Shown here piece after piece: positions 1 to 9,859 of a stretch of 64,000 bases of DNA (positions within the stretch are counted from its first letter, which is position 1; each line of letters begins with the position of its first letter). The notes beneath the pieces were generated by a model. The model searched no databases. It was not told the origin of the DNA and saw only the letters and a list, made by a program, of their open reading frames with translations. The position numbers and the translations under genes were made by a program. This stretch comes from Siphonodentalium dalli. Its lineage: Eukaryota > Mollusca > Scaphopoda > Gadilida > Siphonodentaliidae. The stretch covers positions 932,001 through 996,000 of the forward strand of contig CP136061.1 of NCBI GenBank assembly GCA_032622095.1, given 5' to 3'.

Positions 1-39
1 TATTTTTATGACTTCAATGCGTCTTCATGTGACATATAA

Positions 40-165
40 TGCTTGAAGAATGGTAGTTCACGTATTTGTCGACTTATTTCGATACGGGGAAAAATTCAAA
101 AGTTAATATTATTAGGTGTATATTGGAGTGCAAAGCGCCGTGTAGCTTTATATGTATTTAAATTA
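40..165. repeat. Dispersed repeat, pair with 60955-61075
   Basis: The stretch from 'gaatggtagttca' through 'tattggagtgcaaagcgccgtgtagcttta' closely resembles 60959-61073 in the same orientation, with scattered substitutions. It is a dispersed repeat copy near the window edge. The short open frame over it shows no protein signature and I do not treat it as a gene. Confidence 0.55.
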
Positions 166-409
166 TGTTTTATTTTCTCAAGATGTAATATTTCATTTTG
201 GTATGCAATAACGATAAATATGTAAACTTTAAGAGATCTTACCTTACTTCTAGAAGAATGCATGGTTCGGTAAAAAATAAAAACCTTGTGAAATTAATGT
301 ATGGATTAATGCCAAATTTATTCTGTGTCAAAATAAACATTCTAGAGCATGCTCAGTTCTGAATTGTATACGACCTAAGTGTGCCTTGGCTAAAATTCCT
401 TCAGTCTGC

Positions 410-812
410 TTCATTATTAGATATAATCCGAATTAACGCTCCTAAGTTATATACTATTTATTTGGTTGGTGGGGGGGGGTAAAAAAACACCTTTTGATTT
501 GAGTATAGGAACCCACCCATCAAAGCTCAGAGTTATCAGATATCGATTTTTTTAATTTTTTAATTTTTCACCACCTGTAATATGTGGCGGCCTGGCAAAT
601 ATTCGACGAGCCGACCTAAGTACTCTCGATACCAAATTGCGTTGAACAAAATATTGATACATAACACGTTTTTTGGAAAATTTTGTATTAGAGTTGACAG
701 TGGTTAGCATTATTTGTTAGTAATTAATCGATTCTGATAACTGTAAAGCGTCTTTGAAGAACTATTGACGTTTGAATCTGATGATACGGGTACCATCGAA
801 TCGGATTATGTA
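410..812. repeat. MITE family A, diverged copy
   Basis: This shares the internal blocks of family A: 'aatccgaattaacgctc', 'cccatcaaagctcagagttatcag', 'gtcgacgag'-like text, 'taatcgattctgataactg' and a terminal 'accatcgaatcggatt'. The ends are more diverged than in the 2192-2779 copy. It is non-coding and is the first of three copies around the IL-17-like gene. Confidence 0.6.
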
Positions 813-965
813 CCTCAAGTTTCAAGTTTATTAACATCTCTTTTTATCACATTTGATATAAGAGATAATTACATATAAACATGTAATAACATACATGTAT
901 GTGATAATATTCATCAATGAATGAGCTTGGAAGCAAAAATGTATGAAATATTTTGTTTTGTTATT

Positions 966-1365
966 TAAATGTACTCAATCCGAATTGTCGCTCGCAAATT
1001 ACTATTTCCTTGGCATCGGCGGTAAAAGATATTTGACTCGAGTCGAGGAACCCACCATCAAAGCTCAGAGTGATCAGATTTCGATGTTTGAAGTCTATTA
1101 TTTTAATTTTAGGTGGCCCAGTAAACAGTCGACGAGAAGACTTCTCTCTGACCAAATTGCGGATGAAGATGGATAACTCTAAAATCAAGTGGCTTTTTTG
1201 CGTCAGATATTTGACAAATAACAGGTTTTGGGCAATTTTATACTATAGTTGACTGTGATTGACATTATTTTGGGGCAATTACTCGATTCTGATAACTGAA
1301 GCGGCAAAAAAAAAATGTTGTTGTTGGAATCTGATGATATGGGGACCATCGAATCGGATTGAGTG
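966..1365. repeat. MITE family A, second copy
   Basis: It begins 'gtactcaatccgaattgtcgctc' and ends 'accatcgaatcggattgagt', so the two ends are inverted copies of one another. The middle carries the family blocks 'cccaccatcaaagctcagag' and 'gttttgggcaattttatac'. ORFs drawn over it on both strands are shadows. It lies just downstream (3') of the IL-17-like gene. Confidence 0.7.
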
Positions 1366-1563
1366 ATTCGAATTATAATCGTGAATGCTGTATAAGTCAT
1401 CACATATTTCCCCTCCGGATGCTCACGTACAAGTGTAAGCTCTCGAGGTGGTTACAGCATTTCCGTAGTGTGTTTGATATATACAACTATGCAAGACCAT
1501 CATTTGTATTTTCATGTCCAGAGTTAAATAATTCGTACAACTTACATTCATTTGGTTTCGTAT

Positions 1564-2166
1564 TTAAGCTGATGGGGGCGTTTCGTTGGTCACAGTGTTG
1601 GGTGTTGTGGTTGCCATTCTCTGTCGTTTGCGTGCGCACGTATAACCCACCCTGGTCGACACCGTGCTGCTCTCATATCTGTAAAACCCATCCTCACACG
1701 AAACATTCATTCTGCGTAAGATCGGCAACTCCACCCTGATCGCCTCACACGAGACACGATAATTACCACCTATGCAACTTGTACATCCAGTCGATCTCGA
1801 TGCTTCAGCTATGTATTTCGGGAACCTGTTCTGGTCGGTATGCACCATGTAGAACCAACGACAGGACGACATCGTGTATATTGGGTCATGCTCCCCTGTT
1901 CGCGTGAAATTTGGACAGTCACCATCCATTGTCTCTTGGCTCTGAATTTCCAAGCTCTCCACGCTCTCTCTGGATGTGATCTCCTCGATATCTGCACGAG
2001 CTACAGGTGATAGAAACTGGCCTCCGCCCATACCATCTATTAATTCTTGATAGCGTGTGGTTAAGTCAGTTGGTTCATTGCAGGTGGGAAGTGGGGTAGA
2101 ACCTATGACACTGATCCCACATGCGATGACAGCGATCACGCCAAAAATTAACTTCTTGAAATTCAT
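1564..2166 (-). CDS. IL-17-like secreted cytokine
   Basis: This is a 200-residue secreted protein of the invertebrate interleukin-17 (cystine-knot) type. Residues 1 to about 23 form a signal peptide (basic start, hydrophobic LIFGVIAVIACGISV). The IL-17 core runs from about 84 to 180: CPNF, SSCRWFYMVHTDQNRFPKYI (the conserved W...D..R.P..I stretch), CTSCIGGNY, a LPILRR strand, CEDGFYRYE and GYTCARK. Cysteines in the mature part are at about 29, 84, 102, 128, 131, 140, 157 and 177. Family members usually have CTC near the end; here the first cysteine is replaced by tyrosine (GYTC). The tail is Thr/Pro-rich. In molluscs such proteins are thought to act as secreted immune signals through IL-17 receptors; that role here is inferred. 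The ATG starts the signal peptide and lies 7 nt after a strong splice acceptor. A MITE lies about 26 bp upstream of the ATG. Confidence 0.8.
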   Translation of the reverse strand: MNFKKLIFGVIAVIACGISVIGSTPLPTCNEPTDLTTRYQELIDGMGGGQFLSPVARADIEEITSRESVESLEIQSQETMDGDCPNFTRTGEHDPIYTMSSCRWFYMVHTDQNRFPKYIAEASRSTGCTSCIGGNYRVSCEAIRVELPILRRMNVSCEDGFYRYESSTVSTRVGYTCARKRQRMATTTPNTVTNETPPSA

Positions 2167-2190
2167 CTCTGATCTGCGAATAAAGGAATA
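2167..2190 (-). other. Splice acceptor before the IL-17-like coding exon
   Basis: Read on the minus strand, 'ctattcctttattcgcag' is a pyrimidine-rich tract ending in CAG, followed by ATCAGAG and then the ATG. This is a canonical 3' splice site, so the coding exon probably begins at 2173 and an upstream 5' exon lies at higher coordinates. I could not identify that exon. Confidence 0.5.
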
Positions 2191-2191
2191 G

Positions 2192-2779
2192 TTTAAAGGT
2201 ACTAAATCCGATTAAGCGCCACTCAATTACTATTTATTTGGCTATGGGGTAAAACATATTTGATTCGATTTGAAGAACCCACCCATCAAAGCTCAGAGAT
2301 CGATTTTAAATCTATTATTTTACACCACCTGGAATATATAGTGGCCCAGTGAAAGTCGACGAGAAGAATGTCTCGGACCAAATCGCGGATGAAGATGGAT
2401 AACTCTAAAATCAGGAGGCTTCTGTTGGTAATAAGGCCAAATTTCGTCGAACAATATGTCGATAAATAACACGTTTCGGGAAATTTTATACTATAGTTGA
2501 CAGTGGGTAGCATTATTTTTGGGCAATTAATCGATTCTGATAACTGAAGTGGTTTTTTGTGTCAGATATTTGACAAACCGGCAAAATTTCGTTGAACAAA
2601 ATGTTGATAAATAACAGGTTTTGGGCAATTTTATACTATAGTTGACTGTGCACATGGTTAGCCATTATTTTTGGGCAATTAATCGATTCAGATAACTGAA
2701 GCGGCATTTCAAAAAACAAATTGTTGTTGTTGGAATCTGATGATATGGGGACCATCGAATCGGATTGAGTACCTTTAAA
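2192..2779. mobile_element. MITE family A, best-preserved copy
   Basis: This is a non-autonomous element of about 590 bp with terminal inverted repeats: left 'AAAGGTACTAAATCCGAT', right ending 'ATCGGATTGAGTACCTTT', with TTTAAA at both outer edges. It has no coding capacity. Related copies lie at 410-812, 966-1365, 25466-25905 and 45274-45750. It sits in what is probably the 5' intron of the IL-17-like gene. Confidence 0.8.
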
Positions 2780-2784
2780 AACAA

Positions 2785-3765
2785 GAGGTGTGCACTCGAG
2801 TGCTAGAATACCCCCACCGTGGCAAATTCAACCAGCATTATCCATAAACCCAACAAAAAAGATTTTTAACTTTAAAGAAAAATTTGGATTAATAATTTCG
2901 ATATTGGTTCATATTTGTTCGAATGATTGCAGAAACCCAAAAAAGGGTAGAAAACGAAACGCAACCTTAACATCTAAGATGGCTTTTGTCGAGTGTGATA
3001 GCATCCAAAAAAAATTAAGTTTCAAATATCTACGATCAAAACTGTAGGAGGAGTTGATTACACCATGAAGGTACCCTCATACATAAAAACAGAAAATTAT
3101 TAAAAAAAAATTCAAAGTCGAAAGGCCCATAACTTTGGGAAAAATCATTGGATCAAACTCAAATTCGAACTTGACCTGTATTTTGATATGAATGACCCAC
3201 AAAAAAACAGAATTTCCAATTAAACAATCCAAACTGGAGTTATCATCCGGAAACCAAAGAAAAACACGAAAAATTGAATATTCTAAGTCGAAAAGCCCAT
3301 AACTCTGAGAAAAATAATCGGATCAAACTCAAATTCGAACTTGACCTGTATTTTGATATCATTGACTCACACAAAAACGGAATTTTCAATTGAACAGTCC
3401 AAACTGGAGTTATCATCCGGAAACCAAAATAAAATAAAAGTCGAAAAAAGTCCATAACTCTAGAAAAAATCATCGGATCAAACTCAAATTCGAACTTAAC
3501 CTGTATCTTGATATGACTGATCTACAAAAAAATGATATTTGCAATTAAAGGATCAAAACTTGAGATATCATCCGGAAACCGAAAAAGTGAGAAATTAACA
3601 TCATGCCCGTTTAACATCATGCGGAGAGGCAGTCCTAAGGAGATTGCATACAAAAACTTATTGAAATCGGTTCATAGTTGTTCGAGTTATGAGGTCGGAC
3701 GGACGTACTGGTCAGAGTATAGTTGTGGGGTGACCGCACTGGTCAGATAATACTTGTGGGTTGCG
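2785..3765. repeat. Dispersed repeat with internal tandem units of about 160 bp
   Basis: Starts near 'aacaagaggtgtgcactcgagtgc'. From about 3115 to 3595 there are three head-to-tail units of 155-168 bp built on 'cccataactttgggaaaaat', 'aactcaaattcgaacttgacc' and 'ggagttatcatccggaaacc'. It ends with 'gaggtcggacggacgtactgg'. A relative is at about 36053-36720, which ends in a GACGGACA microsatellite. The open frames over it are not genes. Confidence 0.7.
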
Positions 3766-5145
3766 ATCTTTTGTTTGAGTAATTTGTGGGGTGCAACCCA
3801 CAACTGACGATTTTTTAAAGAGCGTATTTTATTCAGTTTAATTAAATTGGCAAAACATCCTTATAAGGACAGTGTGCATACACAATAACATATAATTGTA
3901 CAATATAATAATTGAAATTAATAGATGGTAATATATAACCTCAGTAAAGCTGAATGTGCATAGGATCGTCTCGTCTGTATTTATTCATTGATTTGTGATA
4001 CGATGCGCATCGCGTGTGGATAATAAATTTCGGATTATATGACAAATTGAGGTGCATATGTCTGAAATATTGTTGGATAAGATTTTGACAAGCTGTTCAG
4101 TTTGGGTCATGCTTTCAATGTCTGGGAACTGTGTCTTCATAATGTTTACGAGTTCGAGACGTGGTGTGCGGTAAGCACTGCATTCTAAAAGAATGTGTCC
4201 ACTATATCCACACGAATATTATGTTGGAGAATTGAAGAAAAATAAATATAATGCCAATGATGCGACTATCGGTTGCATGCGTGTATTACCTACTTTTGAT
4301 CATGCAGCATTTTGGATTAAAATGGCAATCAGTTGGAAATTGTTCAACCACATATTATGGACTACTGTTAGGGCCAACATAGAATGGTGCGGGGGAAATG
4401 GAACCCGCCAAACGAGGAAACTGCCGAAATCCATAATATATGCATGGTGTCCCTGTCTGAAATGTCTAACAGTTGGAAAACTTGAGGTACACGTGTACTA
4501 GTTGGATACTTGGACAATATTTAAGATGTCACTGTTTTCATATACCTAGAACTTCTGTAAAATATTTTTTTTTCTCAAAAGTGTATGACATGATATCATT
4601 TGATATCGTATCTGAAGATCGCGAGAGGAAACTTAATTATTCTTGATTCGTGACATTAATTTTCATGATTTCTTCATTGAGAAACCCAGTACCCACAAAT
4701 CATGTTTGTTTTATTTGAGAATGTTCATGGCATATGGCTGTCAATCAATGAAACATTGGGCTGATATGAGTTATGGTTCATAACGAGGTTAAAACTGACC
4801 ATCATATCTCTTAACAATGCATGTGGCCTAATTCCAGTTGATTGCTCTCTACATTGGTGAACCACACAGCATACCAACATTTGTTTTCATTTGGGCTGGA
4901 ATATTTGTGACTGCTTTATTCTTCATTATAAAGCATTTTGTTTACTATAGTATATACGGATGTAACCTCGTTACGATACGTGACATTATATTAACGATTT
5001 TTCGCCAGAAAAATATAGAGAAATTCGTTGTTGAAAATATCTTGCAATTGATGGCTGGATTTATGCAAACGTCTATGCAATGGACAATTAGAACATAAGC
5101 TAATGGTCGTAAGCCGACATTATTCCGGATGCCGTCTCTGTTATG
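3766..5145. other. Non-coding stretch, no gene seen
   Basis: This is AT-rich sequence with only short unconvincing frames. Positions about 4364-4440 ('ggactactgttagggccaac' through 'cccgccaaacgagg') match 31139-31215 in inverted orientation, so part of it is a dispersed repeat. Confidence 0.5.
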
Positions 5146-5147
5146 GA

Positions 5148-5262
5148 GTATTCAGGGGGAGGGGGTCACTTATTGAGAGTATTCATGGGGAGGGATTGCT
5201 CCATTTCTGAATGAGAATATTCCGGGGAGGGGGTCGTTCCCCATCTGAAAGAGAGAATACAT
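5148..5262. repeat. G-rich short tandem repeat
   Basis: Three imperfect units of about 40 bp carry 'gtattcagggggagggggtc', 'gtattcatggggagggattg' and 'atattccggggagggggtcg'. Non-coding. Confidence 0.55.
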
Positions 5263-5429
5263 CCAGTAACGAAAGGGATCAAATATATCAGAAAATAACA
5301 TTGGTTTGCTCACCTCAGCACTTGTTCTATAGTTGACAAAAGTTTCCTTTTTCGAATGAAGTCCTATGGATACTATTGTAATGCTTAATGTAAACAATTG
5401 AAGCGGTATTGAATTGTCCTCGGTATTAT

Positions 5430-5516
5430 TATTTATATATATATTTATAGCGGATGTCTCTATATTTAAATATTTGTATATATATTTATAGAGGATGTTT
5501 CTATATTTAAATAATG
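5430..5516. repeat. AT-rich tandem duplication
   Basis: Two units of about 42 bp share 'tatatatatttatag', 'ggatgt' and 'ctatatttaaata'. Simple tandem duplication. Confidence 0.6.
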
Positions 5517-5964
5517 ACGTTATATGCGGTAGTAACTAAATATATGAGGAGGTATTCAGGAATCCTGCAATTAACGCATCAATGGAATGTGTGAGTCGCT
5601 TGTTTTCAATATTCCAATTGGTTACAAGATATTTTAAATTCGAATTCAAAAGTCCCTTTCAGATTATGCCACTGGTTGATCTGGTCACTCCTAGATCACA
5701 TGTGAGTAATACATCAAACTGTGTGGTAAAACACGCAATATTGTTAAGCTAAAATTTCCGGGAAAATATTTTCCTGGTATTATTTTCAAGTATACACTAA
5801 TATATCATAGTGAAAATTAAAGGAAGACACACAATTTACTCTGGACTTTTAATAGTTCCGTGTTCGCCACTTGACTCCAGATATGATTCAATAAGGATGT
5901 AGTTTAATGAATAGATTTCATAAATACTCAACACTAAAGGAATACTACATGTACTCAAATGTTG

Positions 5965-6235
5965 TTGTTGGTTTCTATAGTCTCTGCATAAGAGTAACCA
6001 TATTGATTGATTGAGGGTTTAACGTCGTTTTAGCCGCTGGGCCATATCACGACCAAGAACAGAATCATATGTAAAAACAAAAATCGTAGCAAAATGTTGT
6101 TGGTTTCTATAGTCTCTGCATAAGAGTAACCATATTTCCATATTTGATTGATCGATTGAGGGTTTAACGTCGTTTTAGCCGCTATGCCATATCACAACCA
6201 AGAACAGAATCAGATATAAAAAAAAAGATCGTAGC
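5965..6235. repeat. Tandem duplication of about 130 bp with ATTGATTG tail-like motif
   Basis: The block 'gttggtttctatagtctctg' to 'gaacagaatca' followed by 'atcgtagcaaa' occurs twice in a row. Each unit contains '(ttgattga)gggtttaacgtcg', which looks like the 3' tail of a LINE or SINE. No coding content. Confidence 0.6.
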
Positions 6236-6529
6236 AAAGCAACTGTGTAGATAAGACAGGCAGTGAATTAGATTAAAAATAATGAGTTATGTACAAATAA
6301 AATCACTCAAGAGGAATGTTTCCACGTGGAGTCAGGAATATAAATTCAAGAACTGACTAGTGTGCAATCATATACTATAAAAGATATACAAGTAGTACAA
6401 GAATCCATAATAAGCAGCAATTAAATAACACGAAATTACCAAGTCTGCACATATATAAAGAGTAGCTTTTAACATCAGATTGTGCTTTGATAAGATAATA
6501 TCTGATGAATCGTGCATGAATCTCTATCG

Positions 6530-6943
6530 ATGCGCCAAGCTGACGGTCGGGTGGTGAGACAGAATATCACCCTTCGTCCAACCGACATGCGCCAAGCTGA
6601 CGGTCGGATGGTGAGACAGAATATCACCCTTCGTCCAACCGACATGCGTGCGCCAAGCGGACGGTCAGGTGGTGAGACAGAATATCACCCTTCGTCCAAC
6701 CGACATGCGCCAAGCTGACGGTCGGGTGGTGAGACAGAATATCACCCTTCGACCAACCGACATGCGCCAAGCTGACGGTCGGGTGGTGAGACAGAATATC
6801 ACCCTTCGACCAACCGACATGCGCCAAGCTGACGGTCGGGTGGTGAGACAGAATATCACCCTTCGTCCAACCGACATACGCCAAGCTGACGGTCGGGTGG
6901 TGAGACAGAATATCACCCTTCGTCCAACCGACATGCGCCAAGA
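6530..6943. repeat. 57-bp minisatellite, about 7 copies
   Basis: The unit contains 'caagctgacggtcgggtgg' and 'acagaatatcacccttcg', with a period of 57 bp. Because 57 is divisible by 3, frames stay open across the array on both strands. They give apparent 19-residue repeat proteins (such as MRQADGRVVRQNITLRPTD), which I regard as artefacts. The array lies just outside the Ngaro element's 3' end. Confidence 0.85.
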
Positions 6944-7027
6944 GGGGGAAAGTCTTCTGCAGTTTTCTTTTTGTCTTTGGGCATCTTCTGAGACAGAGAT
7001 GTTTCAAATAGTGATGAATTATAGTAT

Positions 7028-7235
7028 AATTACCACACCCTTCACTTAAGATATAATAGGACTTCAGGTGTGTAATAACAAGACTACTTTGGCAATAATA
7101 TTATTTATTGAGATAAAATCTCCAATAATAACATATGAATAAATATGAATACTTACACTCTCCTTACTCTCACTATTGCACATACACTCATCCATATACC
7201 CATGAATTATGATAATGATTGTGATTCTCAACCGC
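7028..7235 (-). repeat. Ngaro split direct repeat B2 (outer 3' end)
   Basis: 208 bp from 'aattaccacacccttcac' to 'gattctcaaccgc', repeated at 7748-7955 with no difference seen. It marks the element's right end in its own orientation. Confidence 0.9.
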
Positions 7236-7500
7236 TTTACAAAACATGAAGTTATTCGCTATCACAGATAGCTATCTGACTATACAATAATAAATTATAA
7301 AATAAATTATTCAATTCATAGCCATATACTAGATATCATTATGTTTCATTCAAACCCACTTTAAGCTTTTACATGTTAGTCTAAGGCTTTATACAAACGA
7401 AATTATCTCAACATTAATCTTATATGTAAGCCTATTACCATTTATATAAGGAATAATAATGCCTCCCGCAGTTTAATATATATAGGGATGGGAGGGTGGG

Positions 7501-7747
7501 AAAAAAAATTTGCCAATGTTGACAGTTCGAAATGTCGAGTCGATATGAATGAGATTTGGGCGCGAAACGCATTTATATGGATCAAGGTATTGTGGGAAAT
7601 GTTCATGAATCTTGAGTACTATTTAATTATGACCTTCGACACTAGTATCAATGTCAAAGGTCAAAATTAAGGTATATAGAATACAGGGGCGTATCCAATG
7701 ATTGTTTCAGGTCTAGTAATTACATATTTTGATTGCCAAAATAGCCC
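7501..7747 (-). repeat. Ngaro split direct repeat A2
   Basis: From the poly-A run before 'tgccaatgttgacagttcg' to 'gccaaaatagccc'. It matches 13143-13389 except for a 1-nt length difference near the start and 'aaaggtc' versus 'aaacgtc'. It directly abuts B1. Confidence 0.9.
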
Positions 7748-7955
7748 AATTACCACACCCTTCACTTAAGATATAATAGGACTTCAGGTGTGTAATAACA
7801 AGACTACTTTGGCAATAATATTATTTATTGAGATAAAATCTCCAATAATAACATATGAATAAATATGAATACTTACACTCTCCTTACTCTCACTATTGCA
7901 CATACACTCATCCATATACCCATGAATTATGATAATGATTGTGATTCTCAACCGC
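7748..7955 (-). repeat. Ngaro split direct repeat B1
   Basis: Same 208 bp as 7028-7235. Inward of it (7956-8287) is the element's untranslated region downstream of the SGNH ORF. Confidence 0.9.
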
Positions 7956-8287
7956 CAAGCCATCGGCCTCCAGAGAACTCAATATTGATGCCATCCAGGA
8001 AGGGAAAGGGACCAGAGGTTAGAGGTACTATCTGAGCCTCTAATCACCCTGGGAGAAGATGTGGTTCAGACTATCTCCTGAAAGGAAAAGTGGTAGAGGA
8101 CATCAGTATCAAGTTCTGTGAAAACACCAATATAATCACAATAATAAATGATAAATAATGCAACACATTGTACATTTGCCTGTATCTTGCTTAAATATTA
8201 CATAATATGTGACTATTCATGTACTAAACATACATGTATTGCAATTTGCTTTATGACTTAAAACAATGCCACAAATTCATGTTAAAC

Positions 8288-8815
8288 TCAATGTAGATGT
8301 TTCACCACTTGAATGAAAAAATTTATCAGAACTTTCGTGCCATCAAAATTTAAATGCAGACCACCATCCTGATATGCAAACAATTCTCTGATAGGAGTGT
8401 GGGTACCTTTATGGATGAAAGACCTATACGTTCTAACAAATCGTATATGCCTCTCTTGGCATAAAGACAACAATTCTTTGTTAATATCTATGATAATATG
8501 TTCTGTTTTCTGAAAATCCACTGGTCTTGGTATCAAGGCAGAAATAATCAATTCACATGGAGTATATTTTTTTTACCACTGTAATGAGGGAACTGAACAA
8601 AGTTTTTATTTTCTTCACACTATGTGAGTTAACGTTATTGGTTCCAACATGAACTATCAAATACTTGGAACTGATACTCCCCTTGTTGTTCTTAATAATA
8701 TTAGTTATCCGCTCTATTGAAGCCCCTCGATACGCCATAACTTCTGTGAAGTTCACACCTTCAACATATTTGCATATGGAATCCGAGATTAATATAACAG
8801 ACTTAGCTCTTTCTG
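8288..8815 (-). pseudogene. SGNH/GDSL hydrolase ORF of the Ngaro element (one frameshift)
   Basis: This would encode a small SGNH-fold esterase-like domain of about 175 residues. Its role in Ngaro elements is unknown. Block I is VILISDSICKYV (Ser in SDS), block III is LIVHVGTNN, and the C-terminal block is DGGLHLN with the Asp-x-x-His pair (here D-G-G-L-H). The frame is broken at an eight-A run near 8567: the upstream part ends at a stop at 8553, while the homologous reading continues in another frame from CELIISALIPRP to 8288. The upstream frame is open to about 8815, where 'tttattgcag' reads as a splice acceptor and no suitable ATG precedes it. The ORF may therefore be expressed from a spliced RNA. 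It lies 55 nt downstream of the recombinase stop. The frameshift could also be a sequencing error in the homopolymer. Confidence 0.75.
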
Positions 8816-8870
8816 CAATAAAACATAAAATTACTCCGTGAACATGAAAAACATGGAATTCTTCATCTCA

Positions 8871-9839
8871 TTACAATTTAGAAATATATTCTTTAAGAAC
8901 TTTTGCCATCTGAGATCTATCATCAATACTCAATTCTAAATATCGCTTGTACGCATCAGATTTCCAATCGCCATGAATTTGAATCATATCATATGGATCT
9001 CCACACCTAAATGCCACTGTACTACCACCCCTTCTGAATGAATGCGAAGAAAACCTCTCGGGGTCCCTACCAGTTCTTTCTATCAATGATTTTAGTTTAC
9101 TTTGAAAATTGTAGTAAGTTATTGGATTCTTCGGAGTTTTTAGAAAGAATGCTGGTTCTTCTTGTGAGGCTGGATTCAATTCGCACATGTTGAGGTAAGA
9201 AGATATTGGACAAAGTGGTGAATTTGGAATTGGAACCAATGGTATTTCTAACTTTCTTTCTCCAAACTGATTAGTTTTTGACCATTTAAAGATCACAATC
9301 ATGAAATTTTTATCAAAAATGATATCCCTTCTTGTTAGTTGTTTAGCAGGATCAAATGCTATCTTAGAATCAGGAACCAAATTTGACTTCCTTGCAAAAG
9401 TGAAGAAGGCTATTACAAACAAGCACCAGTATGTAGCATCTACTGGCTTTTTTATATCAAGCAAATTGTGTAGTTCCAATAAAATCTCAGGAGTGATCGG
9501 TTCGGCTTGTTTAACTGAATGTGGATTCAAGCGAGCTATTCCCTTGAAAAGTAATTTTAATTGATAACTGTCAGATGGAAATAGATGATCTGTGAGTAAA
9601 TGCAATGTTTTTACTCCAGCTACATAATTTTTGATAGCTTCCACCGAAACAAATGATCTACTGAGAAATTGTGCATAAAGTTGAATTACTTGACTTGTTG
9701 CAGGAAGTGACTCCAGATCAAAATGGACACAAAATAACAAGAAGGATTCAAATTGAATCTTTAAATTCTTGAGAGTTCCTGGGGCAAACGCGGCTCGTGT
9801 AGATAAAGTTACTTCTGCTTTCAATTGTTTCATCGCCAT
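8871..9839 (-). CDS. Tyrosine recombinase of the Ngaro element
   Basis: A DNA strand-exchange enzyme of about 322 residues, thought to integrate the circular DNA form of the retrotransposon. An N-terminal core-binding-like helical region (about 1-110, with PGTLKNLKIQFESFLLFC) precedes the catalytic domain. Catalytic motifs: first Arg in FFTFARKSNLV (about residue 148), the H-x-x-R box in SSHSFRRGG, then HGDW followed by the nucleophile-type Tyr in DAYKRYLELS. I chose the first ATG (9839). The frame is open only 27 nt further upstream, to a TGA. It starts about 20 nt after the RT stop. All core residues are present, so it could be active. Confidence 0.88.
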   Translation of the reverse strand: MAMKQLKAEVTLSTRAAFAPGTLKNLKIQFESFLLFCVHFDLESLPATSQVIQLYAQFLSRSFVSVEAIKNYVAGVKTLHLLTDHLFPSDSYQLKLLFKGIARLNPHSVKQAEPITPEILLELHNLLDIKKPVDATYWCLFVIAFFTFARKSNLVPDSKIAFDPAKQLTRRDIIFDKNFMIVIFKWSKTNQFGERKLEIPLVPIPNSPLCPISSYLNMCELNPASQEEPAFFLKTPKNPITYYNFQSKLKSLIERTGRDPERFSSHSFRRGGSTVAFRCGDPYDMIQIHGDWKSDAYKRYLELSIDDRSQMAKVLKEYISKL

Positions 9840-9859
9840 ATCTGTAAGATTAAAGATAT

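Noticed and set aside
1359-1739. 126-codon plus-strand frame
   Set aside because: Antisense to the 3' half of the IL-17-like gene and to MITE A; no motif.
4838-5098. Frame with hydrophobic stretch (FVFIWAGIFVTALFFII)
   Set aside because: Looks like a transmembrane segment, but the AT-rich sequence makes such stretches common. No splice context or family match seen.
6530-6943. Possible CRISPR-like array
   Set aside because: Units are contiguous with no unique spacers and the DNA is eukaryotic; it is a plain minisatellite.
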